DNA of 40,483 bases from positions 1 to 40,483 of the forward strand of contig JAJTGK010000016.1 in NCBI GenBank assembly GCA_021297815.1. The letters are read 5' to 3'. Numbering within the stretch: position 1 is the first letter of the stretch; each line of letters starts with the position of its first letter. The position numbers and the translations under genes are program-made. The notes beneath the pieces were generated by a model that was given only the letters and a program-made list of their open reading frames with translations, searched no databases and was not told where the DNA came from. Of the stretch, positions 1-9,196 are shown piece after piece. Source of the DNA: Planctomycetaceae bacterium (GTDB taxonomy: Bacteria > Planctomycetota > Phycisphaerae > Phycisphaerales > SM1A02).

Positions 1-17
1 TGCCGCATTATCACACG

Positions 18-1505
18 ATGGAAGCGAAGATCATTCTCGAGGGCATCACCTTCGACGACGTCCTCCTGATCCCGGCCCACAGCCGAGTCACGCCCGACCT
101 CGCGGACACCGCGACGCGTCTCACGCGCGGGATCTCGATCAACATTCCGCTCATCTCGGCGCCGATGGACACGGTCACCGAGTCGAACCTCGCGCGCGCG
201 CTCGCGCAGGAGGGCGGCATCGGCATCATCCACAAGAACCTCCCGCCCGATGTGCAGGCGCGCGAGGTCGCGAAGGTGAAGCGCTCCGAGCACGGCGTCG
301 TCGTCGACCCGGTCACGCTCGCGCCGGGCGAGACGCTCGCGCACGCCGCGAAGCTGATGAGCGAGCAGGGCGTCTCGGGCTTCCCGGTCACCGAGGACGG
401 CTCGAGGCGCGGCAGGCTCGTGGGCATCCTCACGCGCCGCGACATGAAGTTCCTCGAGGGGAAGGACCTCAACGGCATTCCCGTCTCCGAGGTGATGACG
501 CGCCAGAACCTCGTGACCGCGCCGCCCGATGTGAAGGCCGAGGAGGCCGAGCGCCTCATGAGCCGCGCGCGCGTCGAGAAGCTCCTGCTCGTCGATGCCG
601 CGGGCTCGCTGCGCGGGCTGATCACGATGCGCGATGTCGAGAATGTGCGCACGCATCCGAAGGCCTGCCGCGACTCGCGCGGCCGCCTGCGCGTGGGCGC
701 CGCGATCGGCGTGCGGCAGTACGACAGGCTCGAGAAGCTGCTCGCGGCCGAGGTCGATGTGATCGTGATCGACACGGCGCATGGCCACAGCGAGAATGTG
801 CTCGAGACGGTGCGCGAGGCGAAGAAGCGCTACTCGATCGAGATCATCGCCGGAAATGTGGGCACCGAGTCGGGCGCGAAGGCGCTGATCGATGCGGGCG
901 CCGACGCCGTGAAGGTCGGCATCGGGCCCGGCTCGATCTGCACCACGCGCGTCGTCACCGGCGTCGGCATGCCGCAGATCACGGCGATCATGGAGGCCGT
1001 GCGCGCCGCCGAGAAGGCGGGTGTTCCCGTGATCGCTGACGGCGGAATCCGCCAGTCGGGCGACATCGCGAAGGCGATCGCTGCGGGCGCGTCGAGCGTG
1101 ATGCTCGGCTCGCTGCTTGCGGGCCTCGAGGAGAGCCCGGGCGAGGTCGTGCTCGCGCGCGGCCGACGCTACAAGACCTACCGCGGCATGGGCAGCGAAG
1201 GCGCGATGAGCGCGGGCTCGGGCGACCGCTACGGCCAGGGCAACATCAAGGACACGCGCAAGTTCGTGCCCGAGGGCGTCGAGGGCATGGTGCCGTACCG
1301 CGGCGTGCTTTCCGACTTCGTGTACCAGATGGTCGGCGGCCTGCGCAGCGCGATGGGCTACTGCGGCTGCGCGACGGTCGACGCGTTCCGCCGAGATTCG
1401 CGCTTCGTGAAGGTCTCGAGCGCGACGGTGATCGAGAATCACCCGCACGACATTCAGATCACGAAGGAAGCGCCCAACTACAGCGCGGGCCTGCGCGCGG
1501 AGTAG
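18..1505 (+). CDS. guaB: Inosine-5'-monophosphate dehydrogenase
   Basis: Oxidises IMP to XMP with NAD+, the committed step of GMP synthesis in the cytosol. The 495-residue protein has the normal length for bacterial IMPDH. It opens with the family start ([15 protein letters not shown]), carries a tandem CBS pair at about residues 95-210 inserted in the TIM barrel, and has the catalytic loop GPGSICTTR with the nucleophilic Cys near residue 308. The phosphate-binding stretches [14 protein letters not shown] and MLGSLLAG and the mobile flap ([11 protein letters not shown], then RYGQG) are intact. The ATG is 17 bases from the window edge, so its promoter and ribosome binding site are not visible. 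It converges with the next gene across only 13 bases. Identification is secure. Confidence 0.98.
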   Translation: MEAKIILEGITFDDVLLIPAHSRVTPDLADTATRLTRGISINIPLISAPMDTVTESNLARALAQEGGIGIIHKNLPPDVQAREVAKVKRSEHGVVVDPVTLAPGETLAHAAKLMSEQGVSGFPVTEDGSRRGRLVGILTRRDMKFLEGKDLNGIPVSEVMTRQNLVTAPPDVKAEEAERLMSRARVEKLLLVDAAGSLRGLITMRDVENVRTHPKACRDSRGRLRVGAAIGVRQYDRLEKLLAAEVDVIVIDTAHGHSENVLETVREAKKRYSIEIIAGNVGTESGAKALIDAGADAVKVGIGPGSICTTRVVTGVGMPQITAIMEAVRAAEKAGVPVIADGGIRQSGDIAKAIAAGASSVMLGSLLAGLEESPGEVVLARGRRYKTYRGMGSEGAMSAGSGDRYGQGNIKDTRKFVPEGVEGMVPYRGVLSDFVYQMVGGLRSAMGYCGCATVDAFRRDSRFVKVSSATVIENHPHDIQITKEAPNYSAGLRAE

Positions 1506-1518
1506 CGCGGCGCGCGCC

Positions 1519-3015
1519 TCAGGCGAGGATCGGCGAGATCACATGGCCGTGCACATCGGTCAGGCGACGGTCGGCGCCGTTCTGCCGCCATGTCAGCTTG
1601 GTGTGGTCGAGCCCGAGCAGGTGGAGCATGGTGGCGTGGATGTCGTACATCGTGGTGGGGTTCTTGCGGTCGAGCGGCTTGTAGCCCCACCGGTCGCTCT
1701 CGCCGTAGGTCACGCCGCCGCGCACGCCGCCGCCGCACATCCAGTTGGTGAAGACGAACGGGTTGTGGTCGCGGCCCTTTCCGCCCTGCGAGCTCGGCAT
1801 GCGGCCGAACTCGGTCGTCCACAGGACGAGCGTGTCCTCGAGCATGCCGCGCTGCTTCAGGTCGGCGATGAGCGCCGCGGCGCCGCGCGCCATGCCGCGC
1901 GACAGCGGGCCGTGGTCGCGACGGATGTCCTCGTGCGAGTCCCAGTTGCGCCGCGGATGCGAGTTGTCGTTGCCGCTCCAGACCTGCACGAAGCGCACGC
2001 CGCGCTCGAGCAGCCGCCGCGCGGTGAGGCACTTCTGCGCGAAGACATACGACTCCTCGGCGTCGTTGATGTTCGCGTCCCAGGTGGCCGGGTTGCGGTC
2101 GAGGCCGTAGAGGCGCAGCACATGCTCGGGTTCACCTGCGGTGTCGAGCACCTCGGGTGCCGAGAGCTGCATGCGCGCGGCCAGCTCGTAGCTCTTGATG
2201 CGCGCGTCGAGGCGCGCGTCGTCGTCGCGCGGCGCCTCGTGCCTTCTGTTCAGCTCGGCGAGCAGCGCGCGGGCGTCGCGCTCGCTCGATTCGCTGATGA
2301 AGCGGCCCGCCGCGTGGGGGTGCAGGTTGTCGATCGGATTCGCGGTGCCGGGGTAGATCACGGTGCCGCTGTGCTCGTTCGGAAGGAACGCGCTGTCCCA
2401 GTTCTTCACGCCGTTCGAGGGCATGCCGCGGTGGTCGGGCAGCACGACGAAGGTCGGCAGGTTCTCGTTCAGCGAGCCGAGGCCGTAGCTCACCCAGCAG
2501 CCTGCGCCAGGGAACCCAGGCAGCTGGTAGCCCGTGGTCGCGAGCATGGTCGCGATCGAATGCACGCCCGAGCGGCTCGTCATGTTGTGGATGAACGCGA
2601 TGTCGTCGACATGCGCGCCGAGCTCCTCGACCGTCTCGCCGAGCATCTTGCCACACGCGCCGTGCGGCTTGAAGTTCCACACGGGCCGAAGCCATGGGCC
2701 GAGGCCGTCCTGGAAGGTCTCGACCTTCTCGCCGAAATCGCTTGGTTTCCCGTCGTACTTCACGAGGTCGGGCTTGAAGTCGAAGAGGTCGAGGTGGCTC
2801 GCGGCGCCCGACATGAAGAGCTGCACGACGCGCTTGGCCTTCGGCGCGACGGCGAGTGGCGGCGGCGACACGGTGTCCAGGAGCGCCGATGCGTCGCGCG
2901 AGAGCATCGATGCGAGCGCGATGCCGCCGAGGCCGCCGCCCGATTGCCAGAGGAACTCGCGACGCGAGAGCGGGCGCGTGGCGGCGGTGCGGTGGAACGG
3001 GGAACCGTGGCTCAT
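1519..3015 (-). CDS. DUF1501 family protein with Tat signal
   Basis: A 498-residue protein of the DUF1501 family, which is distantly related to sulfatases and alkaline phosphatases and is abundant in planctomycetes; its biochemical role is not established. The N-terminus carries a twin-arginine signal (SRREFLWQSGGG, followed by a hydrophobic stretch), so export in folded form is likely. Family hallmarks include VVQLFMSGAASHLDLFDFKP near residue 65 and, toward the C-terminus, WTTEFGRMP and GRDHNPFVFTNWM. The ATG lies 5 bases downstream of the stop of the DUF1549/DUF1553 gene, so the two are almost certainly co-transcribed and probably translationally coupled. This pairing is the standard planctomycete arrangement. 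A larger open frame continues upstream past this start, but it is antisense or out-of-frame reading of the neighbour. Confidence 0.93.
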   Translation of the reverse strand: MSHGSPFHRTAATRPLSRREFLWQSGGGLGGIALASMLSRDASALLDTVSPPPLAVAPKAKRVVQLFMSGAASHLDLFDFKPDLVKYDGKPSDFGEKVETFQDGLGPWLRPVWNFKPHGACGKMLGETVEELGAHVDDIAFIHNMTSRSGVHSIATMLATTGYQLPGFPGAGCWVSYGLGSLNENLPTFVVLPDHRGMPSNGVKNWDSAFLPNEHSGTVIYPGTANPIDNLHPHAAGRFISESSERDARALLAELNRRHEAPRDDDARLDARIKSYELAARMQLSAPEVLDTAGEPEHVLRLYGLDRNPATWDANINDAEESYVFAQKCLTARRLLERGVRFVQVWSGNDNSHPRRNWDSHEDIRRDHGPLSRGMARGAAALIADLKQRGMLEDTLVLWTTEFGRMPSSQGGKGRDHNPFVFTNWMCGGGVRGGVTYGESDRWGYKPLDRKNPTTMYDIHATMLHLLGLDHTKLTWRQNGADRRLTDVHGHVISPILA

Positions 3016-3020
3016 CGGAT

Positions 3021-5966
3021 TCAGTCGACGAAGGAGAACTCGTTCAGGTTCAGGATGACGCGGCAGGTGTTGGCGAGGCCGTGGCGCTGCGTGAAGCGCT
3101 CGAGCGACGCGCGCTCGACATCGTCGGGGCCGCGGCCGAGCGCGAGCCGCATGGCGCGCTCGATCTGCGCGCGCGGGTCTTGGCCCGCATCGCGCTCGAC
3201 GCGCGCGGCGAAGCGCGCGGACTGCGCCAGCATGAAGCCGCTGTTCAGGTAGGCGAGCGCCTGGTTCGCGCTCAGGCTCTGGTTGCGGCGGTCGACGCGC
3301 ATCGACGGGTCGGCGCAGTCGAGCGCGGTCATGAAGGGCTGCATCTGCGAGCGGACGATGAAGCGGTAGACCGAGCGTCGGAAGGTCGCGGCGTCGTCGG
3401 GGTCGGCGCGGTCGTAGCGGTAGTGCGGCGAGTGCTCGGGCTGCTCGACCACGAAGTCGTGGAAGCCGGGGCCACCCATGGAAAGGTCGAGCGAACCCGA
3501 GGCCGCGAGCACGCTGTCGCGGATCGCCTCGGCCTCGAGCTTGCGCGCGTTTGCGCGCCAGAGCAGAGCGTTTCCGCGGTCGATCGCGGCGGCGGCGGGG
3601 TTCGTGGCGTCCGAGCGCTGGCGGTACGCGGCGCTCGTCACGATGAGCCTGTGCAGCGACTTCAGCGAGCCGCGCATGTCGTCGCGGAAGGTGGCGGCGA
3701 GCCAGTCGAGGAGCTCGGGGTGCGAGGGAGTTCCGCCCATGCGGCCGAAGTCGTTGGGCGTGTCGACGATGCCGCGTCCGAAGTGGTAGTGCCACACGCG
3801 GTTCACGATCGAGCGCCAGACGAGCGGGTTGCGCGCGTCGCTGAGCCAGCGCGCGAGCGCCGCGCGCCGGGCCGACTCGGGCGCGTCGGGGGCGAGGCCG
3901 AGGTCGGCGGGGAGGATCGGGCCGAGCAGGGAGAGCGCCGCAGGCTCGACGAGTTCGCCCGGCTGCGTCACCTGACCGCGGGCGAGCAGGCGGATCTCGC
4001 GGGGTTTGCCGCCTTGTGCGCCGGTTCCGACGAACGCGCCGCTTCCCGTGTGGATGGTGGCCGCGTACACGAGCTGCTGCGGCGGCAGGGCCGCGAGCGC
4101 GGAGGTTGCGCGGGGAAGGGCTTCGTCGAGTTCGCTGCGGCGCGCGGTGTCGGTGGCGCTCTCGAGGCGCGCACGGAGCTGTTCGCGCGCGAGCCGAAGC
4201 TCGGCGGTGCGCGCCGCTGCGTGCTTGGCTCCTGGGTAGATCCCGTCGGTGAGGTTGGTGCGGCGCCAGCGGTCGGCCATCTCGATGCTGTCGAGGCTCG
4301 TGACGGCGGCGCCTGCGGCGAGGTTTCGTCCCGAGGCGTCGAGCGCCTGCAGCTCGGCGAGCGCGAAGATGTAGTCGTCCTTGCGTTCGGCGAGTTCGGT
4401 CGCGGTGACGCGGATGTACCTCGCGTTGCCGCCGTGCGCGTCGAACGCGATGGGCGCCGACTTCGGGCTTCCGAGCGAGGCGTCGGTCGACTCGCGCACG
4501 AGTTGCACGCCGCGTTCGAACGCGGGGTCGTCGCTCATCTCGATGCGGAAGCGCCGCGGAAACCCGAAGCCGTCGCCGATGCCGTTGAAGCCGTCGCTGC
4601 AGGGCGCGAGCACGACAGACGCGATGGCGCGAGGTTCTCCGAGATCGACTTGCACCCATTTCGTGCCCTGGCGCTCGGCGGCGATCTCGCTGTGGAAGCC
4701 GAACTCGGCGGGGGTGTCGGCGCGCTCCGCGGCGTGGAGCTCGCGCTCGATCGCGGCGAGATCGGGTCCGCATGCGTGCGCGGTCCGCTGCTCGATTGCG
4801 GCGCGTTCCGCTTGAATCCGCGCGATTTCCGCAGTGAGCGATGCACGCTTCGACGCGATGTCGGCGTCTGCGTCGAAGCGCTTGTCGGCGCGGTCGACCG
4901 CGGCGAACACCGCCTGGAGCGCGTAGTAGTCGCGCTGCGGCACGGGGTCGAACTTGTGGTCGTGGCACTGCGCGCACTGCACGGTCACGCTCGCGAAGGT
5001 GCCGAGGGCGTTGCCCACCATGTCGTCGCGGTCGAAGTGCCGCGCGATCTTCCCATCGATCTTGTCCTCGCCGACCTCCTCGTGGCCGATCAAGTCCCAC
5101 GGGCCTGCGGCGAGGAAGCCGAGCGCTTCGACTCCATCGCGTGTTGCGGGGAAAAGCGCGTCGCCCGCGATCTGCTCCTCGAGGAATCGGGCGAACGGCT
5201 TGTCGTCGTTGAGCGCGCGAATCACATAGTCGCGGTACGGCCATGCGTGCGGGCGCGGCTTGTCCTTGTCGTAGCCATGCGTGTCGGCGTAGTGCACCAC
5301 ATCGAGCCAGTGTCGGGCCCAGCGCTCGCCGTAGCGCGGCGACGCGAGCAGTCGGTCGACGAGCCGCTCGTACTTCGCGGGGTGGGTGTCGGCGACGAAC
5401 GACTCGAGTTCCTCGGGCGGGGGCGGAAGTCCCGTCAGGTCGAAGGTGACGCGTCGGCAGAGCGTGCGTGCATCGGCCTCGTCCGACATCGGGAGTCCGT
5501 CGCGCGCGAGTCGCTGGGCGATGAATGCGTCGATGGCGTTCGGCGATTTGGCTGGCGGAGTCGCGCGAACGATGGGCTTCAGGCTCCACCAGTCGAGTGG
5601 GTCCGCGACGCGCGCGCTCGCAGACTCAGGCCACGACGCGCCCTCGTCGATCCATCGACGCAAGAGCGCGATCTCACCCTCCGTGAGCGGTTCACCGCGC
5701 GGAGGCATCTGCATGTCGGGATCCGCGCCCGTGACATAACGGATGAGAAAGCTCGCGGCGGCGTCGCCCGCGATGATGTTCGGGGCGCTCAGCTCACCGC
5801 CCGTTCGCGCGATCGACGCGACATCGAGGCGGTAGCCGCTGCGCTGCTTCGAGGGTCCATGGCAGTCGAGGCACCGCGCAGCGAAGATCGGCGCGATCTC
5901 ACGCTCGAAATCGACGGGTGGCACGAAGCCCGAGGCCGCGGCAAGGACGAATGCGGCGAGCGACAT
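3021..5966 (-). CDS. Cytochrome-like PSCyt1-DUF1549-DUF1553 protein with discoidin-like insert
   Basis: A 981-residue exported protein typical of planctomycetes, with unproven function; a role in surface or polysaccharide metabolism is often suggested. A short hydrophobic N-terminus (residues 1-16) is followed by a planctomycete cytochrome-C-like segment with a CLDCH haem motif at 32-36. DUF1549 spans about 140-350 and contains a second CAQCH motif (CAQCHDHKFDP). A beta-rich segment at about 416-575 resembles an F5/8 type C (discoidin) carbohydrate-binding domain (WVQVDLGEPRAIASVVL; ARYIRVTATEL). DUF1553 fills about 685-965 (NPLVWRSIVNRVWHYHFGRG). It is the first gene of the operon with the DUF1501 gene. 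The start lies 27 bases from a 55-bp palindromic repeat, so any promoter must lie within or beyond that element. Confidence 0.93.
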   Translation of the reverse strand: MSLAAFVLAAASGFVPPVDFEREIAPIFAARCLDCHGPSKQRSGYRLDVASIARTGGELSAPNIIAGDAAASFLIRYVTGADPDMQMPPRGEPLTEGEIALLRRWIDEGASWPESASARVADPLDWWSLKPIVRATPPAKSPNAIDAFIAQRLARDGLPMSDEADARTLCRRVTFDLTGLPPPPEELESFVADTHPAKYERLVDRLLASPRYGERWARHWLDVVHYADTHGYDKDKPRPHAWPYRDYVIRALNDDKPFARFLEEQIAGDALFPATRDGVEALGFLAAGPWDLIGHEEVGEDKIDGKIARHFDRDDMVGNALGTFASVTVQCAQCHDHKFDPVPQRDYYALQAVFAAVDRADKRFDADADIASKRASLTAEIARIQAERAAIEQRTAHACGPDLAAIERELHAAERADTPAEFGFHSEIAAERQGTKWVQVDLGEPRAIASVVLAPCSDGFNGIGDGFGFPRRFRIEMSDDPAFERGVQLVRESTDASLGSPKSAPIAFDAHGGNARYIRVTATELAERKDDYIFALAELQALDASGRNLAAGAAVTSLDSIEMADRWRRTNLTDGIYPGAKHAAARTAELRLAREQLRARLESATDTARRSELDEALPRATSALAALPPQQLVYAATIHTGSGAFVGTGAQGGKPREIRLLARGQVTQPGELVEPAALSLLGPILPADLGLAPDAPESARRAALARWLSDARNPLVWRSIVNRVWHYHFGRGIVDTPNDFGRMGGTPSHPELLDWLAATFRDDMRGSLKSLHRLIVTSAAYRQRSDATNPAAAAIDRGNALLWRANARKLEAEAIRDSVLAASGSLDLSMGGPGFHDFVVEQPEHSPHYRYDRADPDDAATFRRSVYRFIVRSQMQPFMTALDCADPSMRVDRRNQSLSANQALAYLNSGFMLAQSARFAARVERDAGQDPRAQIERAMRLALGRGPDDVERASLERFTQRHGLANTCRVILNLNEFSFVD

Positions 5967-5992
5967 GGTCGCATCCTACCCCCGGACCGCCC

Positions 5993-6047
5993 GGTGCCTG
6001 GCACGTGCCGTGCAGTGCCTGGCACTGCCTGGCACGTGCCAGGCACC
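5993..6047. repeat. 55-bp palindromic repeat, copy 1
   Basis: A 55-bp element with perfect 17-bp inverted arms (5993-6009, ggtgcctggcacgtgcc; 6031-6047, its reverse complement) around a 21-bp centre. The centre holds a second palindrome (agtgcc-t-ggcact). It can fold as a long hairpin or cruciform. Copy 2 at 6136-6190 is identical in all 55 bases and in the same orientation. It sits directly upstream of the minus-strand cytochrome/DUF1553 gene. It resembles a REP- or MITE-type dispersed element, but no transposase is seen. Confidence 0.9.
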
Positions 6048-6135
6048 AACGGTGTCGCGGTGCCGCAACCGGCGAATCGAAGAGATCCCGTCGAGTCGCG
6101 CGCGATCTCGGACTCAGGCATCCGCGATCGAGTTC

Positions 6136-6190
6136 GGTGCCTGGCACGTGCCGTGCAGTGCCTGGCACTGCCTGGCACGTGCCAGGCACC
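6136..6190. repeat. 55-bp palindromic repeat, copy 2
   Basis: Identical to the element at 5993-6047 and in direct orientation, separated from it by 88 unrelated bases. The arms are 6136-6152 and 6174-6190. It lies between the first copy and the tRNA-Leu terminator. The complete identity of two such elements so close together suggests recent duplication, gene conversion or a mobile origin. Confidence 0.9.
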
Positions 6191-6223
6191 GATCGGGAAT
6201 GACCAGAGCCCGCCCAGAACGAC

Positions 6224-6251
6224 CGCGGGGCCCGACTGCTCGGGCCCCGCG
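6224..6251 (-). terminator. GC-rich hairpin downstream of tRNA-Leu
   Basis: A perfect 11-bp stem (cgcggggcccg / cgggccccgcg) with a 6-base loop begins 2 bases past the mature 3' end of the tRNA-Leu gene. There is no strong T-run after it on the minus strand, so it may be a terminator of reduced strength or a processing or stabilising stem. Confidence 0.6.
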
Positions 6252-6253
6252 AA

Positions 6254-6338
6254 TGCCGGTGACAGGAATCGAACCTGCAAGCCTTTAGGGGGCGGCGGAT
6301 TTTGAATCCGCTGCGTCTGCCAGTTCCGCCACACCGGC
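6254..6338 (-). tRNA. tRNA-Leu (anticodon CAA)
   Basis: An 85-nt class II tRNA on the minus strand. The 7-bp acceptor stem pairs GCCGGTG with CACCGGC and the discriminator base is A. The anticodon stem GCGGA/TCCGC encloses the loop TTCAAAA, giving anticodon CAA, which reads UUG leucine codons. A long variable arm follows, then a T arm with GGTTCGATTCC. The 3' CCA is not encoded, since the next bases are TTC. TTG codons are rare in this GC-rich genome, so this is expected to be a low-demand isoacceptor. Confidence 0.97.
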
Positions 6339-6347
6339 GATCTTTCC

Positions 6348-6378
6348 AGTGTAGCCCACACGCGTGCAGATTTTTCGA
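6348..6378 (-). promoter_or_regulatory. Possible promoter of tRNA-Leu
   Basis: On the minus strand TACACT (6348-6353) lies 9 bases before the tRNA 5' end and fits a sigma-70 -10 box. A weak -35 candidate, TCGAAA (6373-6378), is 19 bp upstream, which is a long spacer. Assignment rests on position and the -10 match only. Confidence 0.35.
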
Positions 6379-6479
6379 GCGCATCTGAGAGGTGCCCGCG
6401 CCGAGCGCGGAAGGGGATGACGGCAGGTCTCGTTGTCGGCCCGCCGCCCGTCCTACCCCCAGATGCAGGAACCGAAAGA

Positions 6480-9056
6480 ATGAACCCGTTCACGCGACTC
6501 TCTTCGTTGGCCGCCCTCGCCGCGGCATGTCTCTCTGCCCCCGCGCTCGCACAGTCGGACGACTGCGCCACGCCGACCCCGATCCAGGGCGCCGTGGTGA
6601 TGCCGTTCGACCTCGGCACCGCGACGCAGAGCTTCCAGGGCAATGTCCTGAACTGCCTCGGTGGTTCCGGCTTCGGCACGATGGGTCGCGATGTCTGGTT
6701 CTGCTGGACCGCCGACTGCGACGGAATCGTGCGCATCTCGACCTGCGGCCTGACGCAGGGCGACACCATCCTCGCGATCTACCCTGAAACCCTGCCGTGC
6801 GGTGCGTGCCCGGGCGACCTGCCGCCGCTCTGCTGCAGCGATGACGCCTGTGGGAAGCAGTCCGAGATCACCTGCGAGGTCCGCTGCGGCATGCGGTATC
6901 TCATTCAAGTCGGCACGCGGCCGAACGATCCGGGCTTTCCTGGCTCGGTGAGCATCGCGTGCGAGGGCAAGCCGTGTGGCGGCGGCGGTGGTGGCAGCGA
7001 TCTGACGCCCCCCGAGTGCGGCGACTGCTGCGGCGCGCGTCCGCCGCTCGTCGACACGCTTCCCACGCCATTCACCCCTGGACAGGTCGCGGTCGCGACC
7101 GAGTTCGCCGATTTCGGCGCGGGCCCCGCGGTCGTGCTCGTCGATCTCGGCGATCAGTCGCTCGCCCCGATCGGCGGTCCGCCGGTCTCGAACTGGAACA
7201 CGCAGCGCTATACGCACCCGAGCTGGTCGGTCGCCAACCTCGGCTCCGTGTTCGGCACGACCTTCGACGGCTCGGGCAACATCTTCGTCGCCCACACCGC
7301 GATCTACCCGAACTGGTACGCGTTCCCCGACCCGCTCGGAACCGGCGGCGCGGGCGCGATCTATCGCCTCGACGGCGTGACGGGCGCGATCTCGGTCTTC
7401 AAGAACCTCCCGCAGTCGATCGACCCGGCCCTGCCCGCGACGGCTCCGCACCCGGGCCTCGGCCAGCTCGATTTCGACTGCTCGCGCAATGTGCTCATCG
7501 CGTCGAACTTCGAGGATGGACGCATCTACTCGATCCACGCGACCTCGGGCACGGTGTACGCGTTCGACCATGCGACGGGCGTCGCGACCAACGCGCTTGC
7601 GGGCAACGGCAATCAGCTCGCCGAGACGGGTGACCAGCCTGGCGCTGCGCCGCGCGGCGAGCGCGTGTGGGCGGTGAAGGTCGCGGGCGACCGCGTCTAC
7701 TACTCGATCTGGTCACAGGATGAATCGACCTCGGGCATGGCGCCTCCCAACACGATCCACTCGGTGCAGATCGACGCCAACGGCAAGTTCGTCGCCGGCA
7801 CCTCGCGGCTCGAGCTCACGGTCCCCGCCGCGTCGTTCGGCTACTCGAACCCCGTCGCCGACATCAGCTTCGACGACCAGTGCTGCATGCTCGTGGCCGA
7901 GCGCACCATGGTCTCGGTGACCGACACGGGTGCGCACCGCTCGCGCACGCTCCGCTTCTGCTTCGACACCGCGGCGAACGCCTGGGCCCCGCCCGCCAGC
8001 TACGCGACCGGCGTGCCCGGCTTCAGCGAGAACACCGCGGGCGGCGTCGACTTCGTGCTCGGCGCGAACGGCCCGCAGGTCTGGTCGATCGCCGACGCGA
8101 TCCAGCTCGCGTACCCCGTGATCTACGGCCTGACCTCCGCTCCCGTCGCGGGCGTCGGCACGATCGACGCCCCGAATGTCGACCTCGACGGGAACCTCAG
8201 CCAGCAGCAGAAGTACCAGCTCGGCTCGCTCGACATCACCTGCTGGGGCGCCGCGGCTCCCTGCGAGTTCGAGACGAAGTCGATCAAGTGCGACCCGAAC
8301 GACGACGGCACGATGGACTTCCTCTGGGAGGTCACCATCACCAACAACTCGAATGTGCCGGCGAACCTCCTCATCCTGCCCGACGCCGCGTTCGCGCCGA
8401 ACCATGTCGTCGTGCTCAACCCGCCGCTCGGCGTCGGCGCGTCGACCACGCTCGTGATCCCGATCAACGGCGGCACGCCCGGCACGCAGTTCTGCTTCTC
8501 GGCGACCCTCGCGGGCTCGACGGGCGACGAGTGCTGCACCACGGAGATCTGCATCGAGCTCCCCGACTGCCAGTGCTTCGAGTACGACCTCGAGATCAAG
8601 GACCTGCCCGGCAACGGCAGCTTCACCTTCCAGCTCGACATCACCAACCTCGAGCTCTGGAACGCCGAGTGGATCACGATCGCCGTCGATCCGAGCTACC
8701 CGGGCACCACGGTGAACCCGTCGCTGATCAACATCCCGACCCTCAACTTCGCGTCCTCGCTCGCACTCGCCCCCGTCACCGTCACGACGGGGCTCCCCGC
8801 GGGATCCACGATCATCGTGATCGTCGGCATGCACTCCGCCACCTTCCACCCGTGCTGCTTCAAGGAGATCACGCTCACGGTGCCCGCGAACACGCAGACC
8901 ACGCTGCCAGGCGACCTCGACGCCGACGGCATGGTGGGCGCCTCGGACCTCGCCGCCATGCTGAACGCATGGGGCATGCCCGGTGCGACCGACCTCAACG
9001 GCGACGGCGTGACCAACGCCGCCGACCTCACGGTCCTGCTCATGAACTGGAGCTGA
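6480..9056 (+). CDS. Secreted cysteine-rich dockerin-type protein
   Basis: An 858-residue exported protein of unknown function. The chosen ATG is preceded by AGGA and gives a clean Sec signal peptide ending ALA-Q at about residue 25; a frame-extended start 21 codons earlier would spoil the signal. Residues about 26-165 are rich in Cys and resemble a pre-peptidase beta domain (DVWFCWTADCDGIVRISTCG). A Gly-rich linker follows. Residues about 190-590 look like a beta-propeller-type region (GSVFGTTFDGSGNIFVAHTA; AGAIYRLDGVTGAISVFKNL). Cys-rich beta domains follow to about 805. The C-terminus is a dockerin with two calcium-binding repeats (GDLDADGMVGASDLAAMLNA; DLNGDGVTNAADLTVLLMNW), as in Phycisphaerales GC-type dockerin proteins. 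It is monocistronic, ending at a strong terminator. Its partner cohesin or sorting system is not in the window. Confidence 0.9.
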   Translation: MNPFTRLSSLAALAAACLSAPALAQSDDCATPTPIQGAVVMPFDLGTATQSFQGNVLNCLGGSGFGTMGRDVWFCWTADCDGIVRISTCGLTQGDTILAIYPETLPCGACPGDLPPLCCSDDACGKQSEITCEVRCGMRYLIQVGTRPNDPGFPGSVSIACEGKPCGGGGGGSDLTPPECGDCCGARPPLVDTLPTPFTPGQVAVATEFADFGAGPAVVLVDLGDQSLAPIGGPPVSNWNTQRYTHPSWSVANLGSVFGTTFDGSGNIFVAHTAIYPNWYAFPDPLGTGGAGAIYRLDGVTGAISVFKNLPQSIDPALPATAPHPGLGQLDFDCSRNVLIASNFEDGRIYSIHATSGTVYAFDHATGVATNALAGNGNQLAETGDQPGAAPRGERVWAVKVAGDRVYYSIWSQDESTSGMAPPNTIHSVQIDANGKFVAGTSRLELTVPAASFGYSNPVADISFDDQCCMLVAERTMVSVTDTGAHRSRTLRFCFDTAANAWAPPASYATGVPGFSENTAGGVDFVLGANGPQVWSIADAIQLAYPVIYGLTSAPVAGVGTIDAPNVDLDGNLSQQQKYQLGSLDITCWGAAAPCEFETKSIKCDPNDDGTMDFLWEVTITNNSNVPANLLILPDAAFAPNHVVVLNPPLGVGASTTLVIPINGGTPGTQFCFSATLAGSTGDECCTTEICIELPDCQCFEYDLEIKDLPGNGSFTFQLDITNLELWNAEWITIAVDPSYPGTTVNPSLINIPTLNFASSLALAPVTVTTGLPAGSTIIVIVGMHSATFHPCCFKEITLTVPANTQTTLPGDLDADGMVGASDLAAMLNAWGMPGATDLNGDGVTNAADLTVLLMNWS

Positions 9057-9127
9057 ACGGCTGGACGACCCGACCGAGGCGACTCCGTCCTGCGGAGTCC
9101 CCGTCGGAGGCCGACGCTCCTCTCCTC

Positions 9128-9164
9128 AGGCGGCCCGCGTTTCGACGCGGGCCGCCTCCGTTTT
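9128..9164 (+). terminator. Rho-independent terminator of the dockerin gene
   Basis: A perfect 12-bp stem (aggcggcccgcg / cgcgggccgcct) with a 6-base loop tttcga is followed by ccgtttt. It lies 71 bases after the dockerin gene stop and 33 bases before the kinase gene. Confidence 0.85.
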
Positions 9165-9196
9165 CGGCCCATGCATCGGTTGGGTACCATTGGCGC

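Noticed and set aside
1519-5589. Very long minus-strand frame of about 1356 codons
   Set aside because: It reads only the DUF1501 gene in frame; upstream of 3015 it is an Arg/Ala-rich shadow of the DUF1549/DUF1553 gene.
5993-6190. Insertion sequence or transposon ends
   Set aside because: The two elements are in direct orientation, the 88 bp between them encodes nothing, and no target-site duplication could be identified; kept as palindromic repeats only.
2856-6305. Long plus-strand frame of about 1149 codons
   Set aside because: It lies antisense to the cytochrome/DUF1549/DUF1553 gene and crosses the tRNA and palindromic repeats; no recognisable protein.
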